DNA of 54,413 nucleotides from Candidatus Poribacteria bacterium (GTDB taxonomy: Bacteria > Poribacteria > WGA-4E > WGA-3G): contig JAPPNJ010000196.1 of NCBI GenBank assembly GCA_028818705.1, forward strand, positions 1 to 54,413. The letters are read 5' to 3'. Below, one piece after another: positions 1-7,863 of the stretch (within the stretch, counting starts at the first letter, position 1; the number at the start of each line of letters is the position of its first letter). The notes under the pieces were generated by a model. It worked only from the letters and a program-made list of their open reading frames with translations. It was not told the DNA's origin and did not search any database. Made by a program: the position numbers and the translations under genes.

Positions 1-53
1 CGGCTTGTCCATGCAAGTGGATAGGTGGGTTCGACTCCCACCCTCTCCCGCCA
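1..53 (+). tRNA. selC: 3' part of a tRNA, probably tRNA-Sec (selC)
   Basis: Only the 3' part is in the window. The T-loop TTCGACT (30-36) is closed by a 5-bp stem GTGGG/CCCAC (25-29/37-41). Eight bases (CCTCTCCC, 42-49) then form the acceptor 3' strand, followed by discriminator G50 and encoded CCA (51-53). An 8-nt acceptor strand on a 5-bp T stem is the bacterial selenocysteine-tRNA geometry; an ordinary tRNA-Ser would have seven. A long variable arm can be folded (TGTCCA 6-11 with TGGATA 18-23, with a G-T pair), which fits both Sec and Ser. The anticodon lies outside the window, so identity is inferred. lipA starts 36 bp downstream. Confidence 0.6.
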
Positions 54-89
54 TATTGATAGCAGCGCAGAAAAGTCAGGACCGAAACG

Positions 90-989
90 ATGCTCAAAAC
101 CCTCCCAATCATTGACGCGAATAGACAGCCAAATCGTCATCCGACCTGGATTAAGGCGAGGATTCCAGGGGGCGGGAACTATGCTGAACTCAAAAAATTA
201 ATGCGCGACTTGGAGCTTCACACCGTCTGTGAAGAGGCGCGATGTCCGAATATCGGGGAATGCTGGAACAGTCGCACCGCTACTTTCATGATATTAGGAG
301 ATGTTTGTACGCGTCGTTGCATGTTCTGTGCTGTTAAGAAAGGCGCGCCCGGCGGTGTTGTTGATAGCGATGAACCGAGGCGTATTGGTGAGGCTGTCGC
401 TCATTTAAAACTCAAGCACGTGGTTATTACCTCTGTCAACCGTGATGATCTACCCGACGGGGGTGCAAGTGTTTTCGCTGAATGCATCGCCGAAGCTCGA
501 AAAAATCAACCCGGATGTACAGTGGAGGTCCTCATTCCTGATCTTGAAGGGAACTGGGAAGCACTCCAAGTCATCGTGCAAGCACGTCCCGAAGTTCTGA
601 ATCATAATACAGAAACTGTCGCGCGTCTCTATCGCCGTGTCCGCCCATACGCCAACTACCAACAGACCTTAACACTGCTCCAAATCGTTAAGCAATTGGA
701 TACACAGATGCTTACAAAGTCGGGACTCATGGTAGGCTTAGGCGAGACAGTAACAGAACTTTTAGAGACGATGCAGGACATCCGTAACACCGGATGTGAT
801 ATTCTCACAATTGGGCAATACCTCTCACCCTCCCCACGTCACCTACCGATCCAACGCTACTACACCCCTGAAGAATTTGACGAACTCAAAGAGGCTGGTA
901 CAGAGATGGGATTCCGGCATGTGGAGTCTGGTCCCTTAGTCCGAAGTTCCTACCACGCCGACGAACAGGCAAAATTAAATCACAACTAA
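90..989 (+). CDS. lipA: lipoyl synthase LipA
   Basis: Radical SAM enzyme that inserts two sulfurs into octanoyl groups on lipoyl-dependent proteins (pyruvate and 2-oxoglutarate dehydrogenases, glycine cleavage H protein); cytoplasmic. The 299 residues match the family length. C47, C52 and C58 (CEEARCPNIGEC) are the auxiliary-cluster ligands, and C73, C77 and C80 (CTRRCMFC) the radical SAM cluster. The C-terminal RSSYHADEQ block carries the conserved serine ligand. It lies just after the tRNA, and no lipB is visible on the downstream side, where a repeat-filled spacer follows. Identification is very secure. Confidence 0.97.
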   Translation: MLKTLPIIDANRQPNRHPTWIKARIPGGGNYAELKKLMRDLELHTVCEEARCPNIGECWNSRTATFMILGDVCTRRCMFCAVKKGAPGGVVDSDEPRRIGEAVAHLKLKHVVITSVNRDDLPDGGASVFAECIAEARKNQPGCTVEVLIPDLEGNWEALQVIVQARPEVLNHNTETVARLYRRVRPYANYQQTLTLLQIVKQLDTQMLTKSGLMVGLGETVTELLETMQDIRNTGCDILTIGQYLSPSPRHLPIQRYYTPEEFDELKEAGTEMGFRHVESGPLVRSSYHADEQAKLNHN

Positions 990-1048
990 CAAAGACCATT
1001 TATAGCAAAACCCGTAATTACCTATACATTATTGCCTTGTAGGCGGCG

Positions 1049-1376
1049 AATGCCCGGGGAAGCCCATACGGGCTTCATACCCGGTGAAGTGCCTAAGCAC
1101 TTCATACCGTTGATTCTGATTCAAGGCATTCATACCCCGGTGAAGCCGGCACAGGCTTCATACCCCGGTCTATGCCCACAGGCATAGATACCGTTGATTC
1201 GGAAGTCCATACGGACTTCATACCCGGTTCATGCCCTAAGGCATGAATACCGTTGATTCTGATTTTGATTCTGATTACATGCCACACGGCATTCATACCC
1301 CGGTAAAGCCTTTATAGGCTTTATACCCGGTTCATGCCCATAAGACATGAATACCGTTGATTTTGATTCTGATTTA
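1049..1376. repeat. tandem array of about nine short palindromes
   Basis: About 330 bp made of hairpins separated by the phrases ATACCCGGT or ATACCGTTGATTCTGATT. Stems include GAAGCCC/GGGCTTC (~1059), GAAGTGC/GCACTTC (~1086), GAAGCC/GGCTTC (~1142), TATGCC/GGCATA (~1171), GAAGTCC/GGACTTC (~1202), CATGCC/GGCATG (~1230), ATGCC/GGCAT (~1279) and AAAGCC/GGCTTT (~1304); the one at ~1332 is imperfect. Loops are short (ATAC, CTAA, ACA, ATA). Both sides of each stem change together, so the fold is kept while the sequence varies. Related copies lie at about 22.2, 27.3 and 37.1 kb. The 990-1048 and 1540-1770 flanks show no gene. Confidence 0.85.
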
Positions 1377-1406
1377 CGCGGCAAAATATGTCTTAGCTTT
1401 ACATTT

Positions 1407-1447
1407 CCCGACCCTCTGGGTATTGGGTCGGGATTTGAAAATCCCTC
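1407..1447. repeat. hairpin plus GGGATTT-AAATCCCTCC repeat unit
   Basis: CCCGACCC (1407-1414) pairs with GGGTCGGG (1425-1432) across a 10-nt loop, and runs into GGGATTTGAAAATCCCTCCT. The same words recur at 22325-22445 (AATCCCGAC, GGAGGGATTTCC) and 27060-27090 (GTCGGGATTTGGAAATCCC), next to other repeats. It is a dispersed repeat module, not a T-tailed terminator. Confidence 0.6.
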
Positions 1448-1454
1448 CTATGCA

Positions 1455-1533
1455 CTTTAGCCCTGTAACGGCGGCATGTTTATAGAAACGCATCTCCGCC
1501 GCGCTTTAGCCCTGTAAGGGCGGCATGTTTATC
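1455..1533. repeat. two copies of a ~30-bp GCCCTGTAAGGGC repeat
   Basis: CTTTAGCCCTGTAACGGCGG followed by CATGTTTATAG (1455-1485) is repeated at 1504-1533 with GCCCTGTAAGGGC, a perfect small palindrome. The spacing of about 49 bp suggests a duplicated REP-like unit. No coding potential is apparent. Confidence 0.65.
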
Positions 1534-1770
1534 TGAGGCATTAATTAGGCCCCTTGTAGAGGCAATGATTTATGAACCACCGTCAGTTATCTATACCGAT
1601 GGGTCGTGAACAGTGGGATTTTCCGTCTAAACAGAGGCTTCTGTCTGTGTTATAGCGCAACCTGCGAGAAACACCCAAACCAAAAACCTACACTTATACA
1701 GGCATTTTTTTAAACTTACGTTCCTATAAGGTTGTAAGGGGGTGCGGTGGAGCAACCCGGGGCAGACGCA

Positions 1771-2412
1771 TTAGAATTCGCCGCCGGGATCTTGGCCATC
1801 AAAGGGATCTTCATTGATGAGCTCAGGGTCAGGTTCGGGCGTAGGTTCGTCTGGTTCTTGTGTGGGTTCAGGTTCAGGTTCAGGGGGGAGTGGGACTTCT
1901 TCAATCGCTGCGTCAGGTGTCGGGAGTTGTGTGAAAACGCTGTCTTTAGGTGCCTGTGTGTGGCAAGCATGGCAGCCATCGCTCGTGCTACCGGGAACAT
2001 CGCCGTCTACTGCTACGAACTTTGCAGTCTCCGCCTCGCGCATGTATTGGCTGTAAAACCACCCATTGTGTGTTGCATAGGCTGGATCGTCGGTTTTCGT
2101 CATGCTGGCGACGTGTTGGACGAAGGTGTTGGTGTTATCGTTGATCTCTTTGATAATGAGCGTGCCGATGGGGAACGTCTTGAGGATATCGTCTTTAAGG
2201 GCAGCGACGCCGATGCCGTTAATATAAACCGAGCGCGTGCCTGATCCGTGTCCAGGATTTCCATTTTTTGTGGGTGTGATTTCAATGCGTATGCCTGGTG
2301 CTGACAGTTCAGGTGGCACGACAGGTTTCATTATCTGCTGTGCCTCATCACAGGCGATGAAAGCGAGGCAACCAATCAGTGCAAAAATGAGAAAGCAGTG
2401 TGAGCGGCACAT
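1771..2412 (-). CDS. cytochrome P460-like haem lipoprotein
   Basis: 213 residues. The N-terminus is a hydrophobic export signal with cysteines at 15 and 21; C21 (after LAFIA) is the likelier lipid-modified residue. The single c-type haem motif is CHACH (C147, C150, H151). The middle part (W118-F119-Y120 context, conserved VYIN and GTLIIKE blocks) resembles cytochrome P460 folds, which oxidise hydroxylamine or act on small oxidised substrates. The tail (about 170-205) is rich in Pro and Glu and probably extended. It stands alone between two repeat-filled spacers, so the substrate is unknown. Family assignment is moderately sure; function is not. Confidence 0.75.
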   Translation of the reverse strand: MCRSHCFLIFALIGCLAFIACDEAQQIMKPVVPPELSAPGIRIEITPTKNGNPGHGSGTRSVYINGIGVAALKDDILKTFPIGTLIIKEINDNTNTFVQHVASMTKTDDPAYATHNGWFYSQYMREAETAKFVAVDGDVPGSTSDGCHACHTQAPKDSVFTQLPTPDAAIEEVPLPPEPEPEPTQEPDEPTPEPDPELINEDPFDGQDPGGEF

Positions 2413-2573
2413 CCATTAGAACTCCTGACTTCCGTATCAGCATCTTCGGCTTCTGTTCTCTCTATGTTGTGAAATCTTGATCAACAACGGCGTACTTTGG
2501 GTGTAGGTGAGTATCTCTCTGGGGCGAATTTGCATATTTTAAGGATAAAGCATTTTTAGCAAATTGTCAACCG

Positions 2574-2747
2574 TTTATGCTACAAATGTAGGGTCATTTA
2601 GTTTTCCAGCAATTTCTGCTCGGATGCCCGAACTTGTTCGGGGCAAGTGTGCTATCCCGAATAAATTCGGGCTTCCATCAAGACATCTCCTTCACACCAG
2701 TAAACTGATCTCTTAAAACTGAATGACCCTGGTTTATGCTACAAATG
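2574..2747. mobile_element. MITE-like element with 15-bp terminal inverted repeats
   Basis: GGGTCATTTAGTTTT (2591-2605) and AAAACTGAATGACCC (2715-2729) are inverted repeats with one mismatch. Outside them the same 15-mer, TTTATGCTACAAATG, occurs in direct orientation (2574-2588 and 2733-2747), like a target duplication. The ~110-bp interior holds a near-palindrome CCCGAATAAATTCGGG and no coding frame. The TIR word AGGGTCATTCAGTTTT recurs at 22190 and, slightly changed, at 27015 and (inverted) 3046. Confidence 0.6.
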
Positions 2748-3086
2748 CGGAACTCGCGTTAGTTTTAAGAAACACCTATTCGTTAAATAAAATTTAACCG
2801 AAATCCACTTTCACGGAGAATGCATAATTCCGAGTCCAGAAACCCAATGAAATCAAGGCTCCAAAAAGACCTCCGTGAAGCCTCCGTGAAAACCTCTGTT
2901 AAAATACAATCCTGATACTACCAACTGCTAAAGACTAAATGCCCCTTCGGACAGATTTGGGTGTGTAAAGTTTTTGACACGAAATGGGTCACGTTGTTTT
3001 TTAAGCAAAACTTCGGACATAATGTTCTCCCAGAATCAACCCAAATTCCGAAAACTGAATGGCTCTGTTCCGACAGATTTTTGGAC

Positions 3087-3115
3087 TTTACATAAAATCC
3101 GATTTTTGGTACACT
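3087..3115 (+). promoter_or_regulatory. candidate sigma-70 promoter of the quinoprotein cluster
   Basis: TTTACA (3087-3092), a 17-bp spacer and TACACT (3110-3115) lie 120 bp upstream of the dehydrogenase start. The rest of the spacer from 2750 to 3086 shows no gene and no other clear element apart from an inverted TIR-like word near 3046. Prediction only. Confidence 0.4.
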
Positions 3116-3235
3116 AATGGCTTGAGGTATCTATTCCTGAAACGATACGAAATACCTCGCGTTTCCTTATGACACGACTTCTAAAAGGGTAGAAAACTGA
3201 GATTGTATCATTTCTAAAACCAAGGAGCAGGGAGT

Positions 3236-4966
3236 ATGAACGGGTACACTATCTTTAAAGCGATAAACCACCGCCTACATGCGAAATGTGTGGGTTTTGT
3301 CATCTTTGTGGTGGTCTTAGGACTTGCTGCGATACCGGGCATTATTACAGCCGGTACGGATGTAAATAGTTTCCAGCCAGTTACCAATGAAATGTTACTT
3401 TCAGCACAAGAGGATCCCGACACTTGGCTGATGTATGGACGGGACTACAGAAGTTGGCGATACAGCGAACTTACACAGATTAATACCGAAAATGTTAAAA
3501 AACTCGTTCCGAAATGGGCGTTTCAAATCGGAACGGAGTTCGATAAGTTTGAATGCACCCCACTTGTTGTTAATGGGGTAATGATTATCACCACGCCGTA
3601 TAGCAGTATCTATGCGGTGGATGCCAGAACTGGTAAGGAAATATGGCGATACAACTATCCACTCCAAGATGGGCTGGCGATTTGCTGCGGCATGGTCAAT
3701 CGGGGTGCCGCCATTCTGGGGGATAAAATCTTTTGGACGACCCTTGATGCACATCTGCTTGCGCTCGATGTGAAGACTGGAACGGTCTTGTGGGACCGAG
3801 TCGTTGGCGATTCAACCAACGCTGAGTCCCTGACGGTTGCCCCGTTAGTCGTCAAGGACAAAGTGGTTGTTGGTATATCAGGGGCAGAATACGGCATTCG
3901 GGGTTACATTGATGCGTATTACGCCGAAACGGGTGAGCAAGCGTGGCGGTTTTACACTGTTCCCACAAAAGACGAACCCGGTGGCGACACATGGGCAGGT
4001 GATTCATGGATGACGGGTGGCGGATCGGCTTGGGTCACGGGTTCTTACGATCCGGAATTGAACCTCGTCTACTGGGGAACGGGTAATCCTGCACCAGACT
4101 GGAACGGGGCTGTCCGGAGAGGCGATAATCTTTATACTGACTGTATTGTTGCGTTGGATGCCGACACAGGGAAACTCAAATGGCACTTTCAAGCCACACC
4201 ACACGATGTATGGGATTGGGACGGCGTGAGTGAACCTGTCCTCATTGATATGGACATTGATGGGAAGCCGACTAAAGCACTGATGCAAGCAAACCGTAAC
4301 GGCTATTTCTATGTGCTTGATAGAACTAACGGAAAATTCTTATATGCGAGTCCGTATTGCGAAATGAACTGGTCTGCAGGTCTTGATGAAAATGGCAGAC
4401 CTACTGTCAAACCGGGTGTGTTTACCACAGAAGAGGGGACGATTCGCGTTTGTCCGGGTGTCGAAGGTGGAAAGAACTGGCCCCCTTCAGCCTACAATCC
4501 GCTCACAAACTATCTCTATGTTCCGTCCTTGGAACTCTGCGGTTCCTTCCATCAGGGGCGAGTTTTCTACGTGAAAGGTTTGCCCTATCTTGGAAGTGGT
4601 ATGACGGCAGAAAGGGATGCAGAGGGCGACATGGAGATGTGGGGGCACATTAGCGCGATTGATGTTTCTACAGGTGAAATCAAATGGCGGCACAAAACGA
4701 ACTTTCCACAATGGGGAGGATGCCTTACAACGGCTGGCGGTCTCGTTTTTGCGGGTGATTTAGAGGGAAGATTTATGGCACTCTCGGCAGAAACCGGTGA
4801 AGTGCTTTGGGACTTCCAAACTGGATCCGGGGTTCTCGCGCCACCGATTACCTATAAACTGGATGGCGTCCAATACATCGTCATAGCATCGGGTGCTGTG
4901 AAATATGCCGAAGTTAACGCCCGCGAAGGTGGAACGCTCTTCGTGTTCGCACTTTTTGATGAATAA
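3236..4966 (+). CDS. PQQ-dependent alcohol dehydrogenase, lanthanide type (XoxF-like)
   Basis: 576-residue periplasmic quinoprotein oxidising an alcohol with PQQ; electrons pass to cytochrome c. An export signal (about 16-40) precedes an eight-bladed W-motif propeller (repeats such as DARTGKEIWRYN, DAKTG-like blades, ETGEVLWDFQTGSG). Visible active-site features: vicinal cysteines C150-C151, metal ligands E218 (SGAEYG) and N284 (GTGNPAP), catalytic D327 and a second acidic residue D329 (WDWDG). In XoxF/ExaF enzymes this D-x-D pair coordinates a lanthanide, whereas calcium enzymes lack the second Asp. It is first of a three-gene cluster with a binding protein and a cytochrome c. The start is preceded by AAGGAGCAGGGAG. 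Substrate (methanol, ethanol or other) is not deducible. Confidence 0.85.
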   Translation: MNGYTIFKAINHRLHAKCVGFVIFVVVLGLAAIPGIITAGTDVNSFQPVTNEMLLSAQEDPDTWLMYGRDYRSWRYSELTQINTENVKKLVPKWAFQIGTEFDKFECTPLVVNGVMIITTPYSSIYAVDARTGKEIWRYNYPLQDGLAICCGMVNRGAAILGDKIFWTTLDAHLLALDVKTGTVLWDRVVGDSTNAESLTVAPLVVKDKVVVGISGAEYGIRGYIDAYYAETGEQAWRFYTVPTKDEPGGDTWAGDSWMTGGGSAWVTGSYDPELNLVYWGTGNPAPDWNGAVRRGDNLYTDCIVALDADTGKLKWHFQATPHDVWDWDGVSEPVLIDMDIDGKPTKALMQANRNGYFYVLDRTNGKFLYASPYCEMNWSAGLDENGRPTVKPGVFTTEEGTIRVCPGVEGGKNWPPSAYNPLTNYLYVPSLELCGSFHQGRVFYVKGLPYLGSGMTAERDAEGDMEMWGHISAIDVSTGEIKWRHKTNFPQWGGCLTTAGGLVFAGDLEGRFMALSAETGEVLWDFQTGSGVLAPPITYKLDGVQYIVIASGAVKYAEVNAREGGTLFVFALFDE

Positions 4967-4986
4967 CGCTACAGGAGGTTTGCACT

Positions 4987-5862
4987 GTGAGATACCATAT
5001 CCCTTTGTGTGTCCTGCTTTTTACACTGTCTGTTTTGATGTTTTCCAATGCAGACACTGACGATGCCTTGGAACTGATTCGAGAAAAAGGGGTGCTAACG
5101 GTCTGCATGGATGTTCGGAATCTGCCGTATTCTAATGCCGATCCTGAACTTCCTGGATTAAATGTTGAGATAGCACATCTATTGGCTGAGGAATTAGGGG
5201 TTAAACTGGAACTCCATTGGCTTAACACACTCCGAGATAGCTTACTCGCCGATATGTTAAGAGGACACTGTGATTGCGTTATCGGAGTCCCTATCGAAGA
5301 GCGTGCGATGAGCGAAGCCGTCCAGTTAGGTAAACGCGTTGACTTTTCAAAACCGTATTACGGCACTGGCTATGTGTTGATAAAGCGGAAGGATTTGCAA
5401 AAGTCGCCGAAAACGCTGGAAGACATCAAAGTGGAAACGATTGGAACAGAAGCAGGATCAATCGCAAGCGATGTGCTTCGACAGATGGACTATAACCGAC
5501 GTATCTACCCCTCGCAAACTGCTGTTCTGGATGCGCTACAGAAAGGGGAAATCGCTTACGGATGTATGTGGGCAAACTCCGGTTGGTTGATTGAAAAGGG
5601 TTCCCGTATTCAGCGAGCAGCACATACAGAAACCGCCTATCCCGAATTAGAAGTTGTTGATGGATACATCCCGCCGCCTCGTCTGCGCTGGAACGTCTCT
5701 ATCGCTTTTAGCAAAAGCACGCCAGTGCTAGACACGCAGGCACTTCAAGAGGCTGTTAACACAATTATCGAACAGAAATGGAGTGAGGAAAAACTGAAAG
5801 CACTTTCTCAGAAGTACCATTTACCTTACCTTGCTCCGTTTCAGGAGGATGAAAAGCAATGA
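4987..5862 (+). CDS. periplasmic solute-binding protein, XoxJ/MoxJ-like
   Basis: 291 residues starting at GTG, with AGGAGG 8 nt upstream. A signal peptide (1-23) precedes a family-3 solute-binding fold: LIREKGVLTVCMDVRNLPYS, then GLNVEIAHLLAEELGV and DFSKPYYGTGYVLIKRKD. Orphan proteins of this family beside xoxF or mxaF (XoxJ/MxaJ) are thought to help assemble or activate the dehydrogenase rather than serve an ABC transporter. No permease or ATPase is nearby, which supports that reading. It sits 20 bp after the dehydrogenase and overlaps the next gene by 4 bp (ATGA), so the three are almost certainly cotranscribed. Confidence 0.8.
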   Translation: MRYHIPLCVLLFTLSVLMFSNADTDDALELIREKGVLTVCMDVRNLPYSNADPELPGLNVEIAHLLAEELGVKLELHWLNTLRDSLLADMLRGHCDCVIGVPIEERAMSEAVQLGKRVDFSKPYYGTGYVLIKRKDLQKSPKTLEDIKVETIGTEAGSIASDVLRQMDYNRRIYPSQTAVLDALQKGEIAYGCMWANSGWLIEKGSRIQRAAHTETAYPELEVVDGYIPPPRLRWNVSIAFSKSTPVLDTQALQEAVNTIIEQKWSEEKLKALSQKYHLPYLAPFQEDEKQ

Positions 5863-6812
5863 TACACGCTACTCGTAACTTTATAGGCGTGCTTTACAAG
5901 CGCGCGTCCAAAATGTTTGAGCGTACAACTTCTACCCTATACATAGTGTTGGGCATTCTCCTTTGCTTTTCAGGTGTGACTCTATTTCTCCACGCGCAAG
6001 ACTTGGAGGTGAACATTGCGCCAGCGGCACCAAGTGAAGTCAATTATGATGAAGATATTATAGATGGCGCGTTTTATTTTCGATTGATGTGTTGGAACTG
6101 CCACGCTGGACGCACTCGTGGTGGACAAGCGCCCGATCTCTTCAAAGCAGAATGGCTCTACGGATGGACGGATAGTGGTATCTATCAAACTATTTTCGAC
6201 GGTCGTCCGGGAACCGAGATGCAAAAATTCGGTGGCCTACTTTCCGATGAGGCGATTGATATGATTGTCGGTTACCTCCGCACGGAACAAGCAAAAGCGG
6301 CAGGCGTTTCCTTGGAAAAAATAAAGTCCGATGAGGAATTTACCCCCTATATGGGGGGCGATGTCAAAGCCGGAGAGGAAATCTTTTTTTCCGAAGGGTA
6401 CGCTTGTGGTAAATGCCATGCAGTTCACGGCAGAGGTGCTACTGGGACTGGTCATGAGATAGGTCCAGATTTGACCAACATTGCCAGCACCCGCTCCTTG
6501 CAATTCATTGTGGAGTCTATTCTCAATCCGCGCGCCTATATCGCGCCTGAATATGAGATGATCACGCTTCTCACTATAGACGGCGAAGAAGTCACCGGTA
6601 GGAAAAAGTATCTGTATGATCACAGAGATAGAGAGAATACTAATGTTATACAAATACTTGACGAATCAGGGAAGCTGTGGACAACTTACCACAAAAAGGA
6701 TATAAGGGCTACCAGCGTGCCACAAGCCGGTGTTATGCCTGAAAACTTTGCAGATATTCTTTCAGTAAAGCAGATGCACGACCTCTTAGCATATTTGATG
6801 ACATTGAAATAG
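5859..6812 (+). CDS. dihaem c-type cytochrome, XoxG-like electron acceptor
   Basis: 317 residues with one membrane/signal segment (27-46) and two haem c sites, CWNCH (C78, C81, H82) and CGKCH (C183, C186, H187). The C-terminal half after the second site (VTGRKK, PENFADILS, LLAYLMTLK) resembles the haem-binding domain common in planctomycete-type cytochromes. Coupled by a 4-bp overlap to the binding-protein gene, it is the expected electron acceptor of the quinoprotein. It is longer than classical XoxG and dihaem, which is unusual. A hairpin with a T run follows at 6880. Confidence 0.8.
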   Translation: MIHATRNFIGVLYKRASKMFERTTSTLYIVLGILLCFSGVTLFLHAQDLEVNIAPAAPSEVNYDEDIIDGAFYFRLMCWNCHAGRTRGGQAPDLFKAEWLYGWTDSGIYQTIFDGRPGTEMQKFGGLLSDEAIDMIVGYLRTEQAKAAGVSLEKIKSDEEFTPYMGGDVKAGEEIFFSEGYACGKCHAVHGRGATGTGHEIGPDLTNIASTRSLQFIVESILNPRAYIAPEYEMITLLTIDGEEVTGRKKYLYDHRDRENTNVIQILDESGKLWTTYHKKDIRATSVPQAGVMPENFADILSVKQMHDLLAYLMTLK

Positions 6813-6879
6813 CAGTTAGCGGTCAGGTCAGGCACTGTCGGTTTTCCCTTAATTTACCATAGTTAACAGTTGTTAGTAC

Positions 6880-6900
6880 GGGTTTCTGGGAAACCCTTTT
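6880..6900 (+). terminator. rho-independent terminator after the quinoprotein cluster
   Basis: GGGTTTC (6880-6886), loop TGG, GAAACCC (6890-6896), then TTTT. It lies 68 bp after the cytochrome gene. The stem is short and the T run only four long, so activity is uncertain. Confidence 0.5.
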
Positions 6901-6901
6901 A

Positions 6902-7010
6902 GTTAATAGTTGTTAGTCTAATAACTATTAACCAACAACCAAAAGTGGAGCGCAGCGGAACGTACCAACAACTAACAACCAAAAGCGGAACGACCTAAAA
7001 GCCAACAGCC
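6902..7010. repeat. hairpin and direct repeats upstream of dapB
   Basis: GTTAATAGTT (6902-6911) pairs with AACTATTAAC (6923-6932). Behind it the phrase ACCAACAAC-CAAAAG(T/C)GGA is repeated (about 6931-6956 and 6964-6989). These AC-rich repeats sit directly upstream of the first dapB. No function is evident. Confidence 0.5.
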
Positions 7011-7029
7011 AATAACCAAAGGAAAATAA

Positions 7030-7836
7030 ATGATACGTGTAATTATTAATGGGGCATGCGGTCGTATGGGACGGCTCATTACCCAAGGCGTTACCCAACA
7101 AGCCGATATGGAGCTTGTCGGGGCGATTGAATACCCCGAACACCCACAAATCGGGAGTGACGTTGGTGTCGTTGCCGGCATTGGTGAGACTGGGGTCGTC
7201 ATTACAGGTGAACTTGCGGATGTGCTTGAAAGCGCAGATGTTGTCATCGAGTTCTCGAGCCCAGAAGCGACTGTGGAGCACCTCCAACAGGTTGTCAATG
7301 CTGACAAAGCAATGGTAATCGCGACAACCGGATACGACGCTGATGAACTTGATACCATCAAAGAACTTGCGTCACAGATCCGCTGCGTGATGGCACCAAA
7401 TATGAGCCTCGGTGTCAATGTGATGATCCAAGCACTGGAATTAATTGCGAAAGCCCTCGGAGATGATTACAATATTGAAGTAATAGAGGCACATCACAAT
7501 CACAAAGCGGATGCGCCAAGCGGCACTGCGCTTCGTTTAGCGGAGACAGTTGCTACAGCATTGGGACGTGATTTAGCAGAGGTGGGTGTCTACGGTCGCC
7601 ACGGTATTGTTGGCGCGAGGTCGGAAAAGGAAATCGGCATCCATGCAGTTCGTGGTGGTGATATTGCCGGTGATCATACGGTGTTGTTTGCAACCGAGGG
7701 AGAACAATTAAGCGTCGTCCATCGAGCACACAGTCCAGAGGCATTTGCCAAAGGTGCGCTTCGCGCGGCGAGGTGGGTCATCAATGCCCCTAAAGGATTG
7801 CACGATGTCAGCGAAGTCCTTTTTGAAAAACAATAA
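7030..7836 (+). CDS. dapB: 4-hydroxy-tetrahydrodipicolinate reductase, copy 1
   Basis: 268 residues, full family length. DapB reduces 4-hydroxy-tetrahydrodipicolinate with NAD(P)H on the way to diaminopimelate and lysine; cytoplasmic. The N-terminal Rossmann motif is GACGRMGRLI (8-17). The catalytic HH-x-x-K is H155, H156, K159, followed by PSGTALRLAE, which binds substrate. A second full-length dapB follows 27 bp downstream, and a DapL-type aminotransferase is 4.5 kb away. RBS AAAGGAAAA precedes ATG. Catalytic residues are intact, so activity is expected. Confidence 0.95.
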   Translation: MIRVIINGACGRMGRLITQGVTQQADMELVGAIEYPEHPQIGSDVGVVAGIGETGVVITGELADVLESADVVIEFSSPEATVEHLQQVVNADKAMVIATTGYDADELDTIKELASQIRCVMAPNMSLGVNVMIQALELIAKALGDDYNIEVIEAHHNHKADAPSGTALRLAETVATALGRDLAEVGVYGRHGIVGARSEKEIGIHAVRGGDIAGDHTVLFATEGEQLSVVHRAHSPEAFAKGALRAARWVINAPKGLHDVSEVLFEKQ

Positions 7837-7863
7837 GAACTGGTCACCCCCTCAAGGAAATCC

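Noticed and set aside
1049..1376. CRISPR array
   Set aside because: Units are hairpins with varying stems and irregular spacing of about 25-55 bp; there are no constant repeats with unique spacers and no cas genes.
1747..2244. Open frame opposite the P460-like gene
   Set aside because: It is antisense to a protein with signal peptide and haem motif, has no RBS, and its composition reflects the Pro-Glu repeat of the real gene read backwards.
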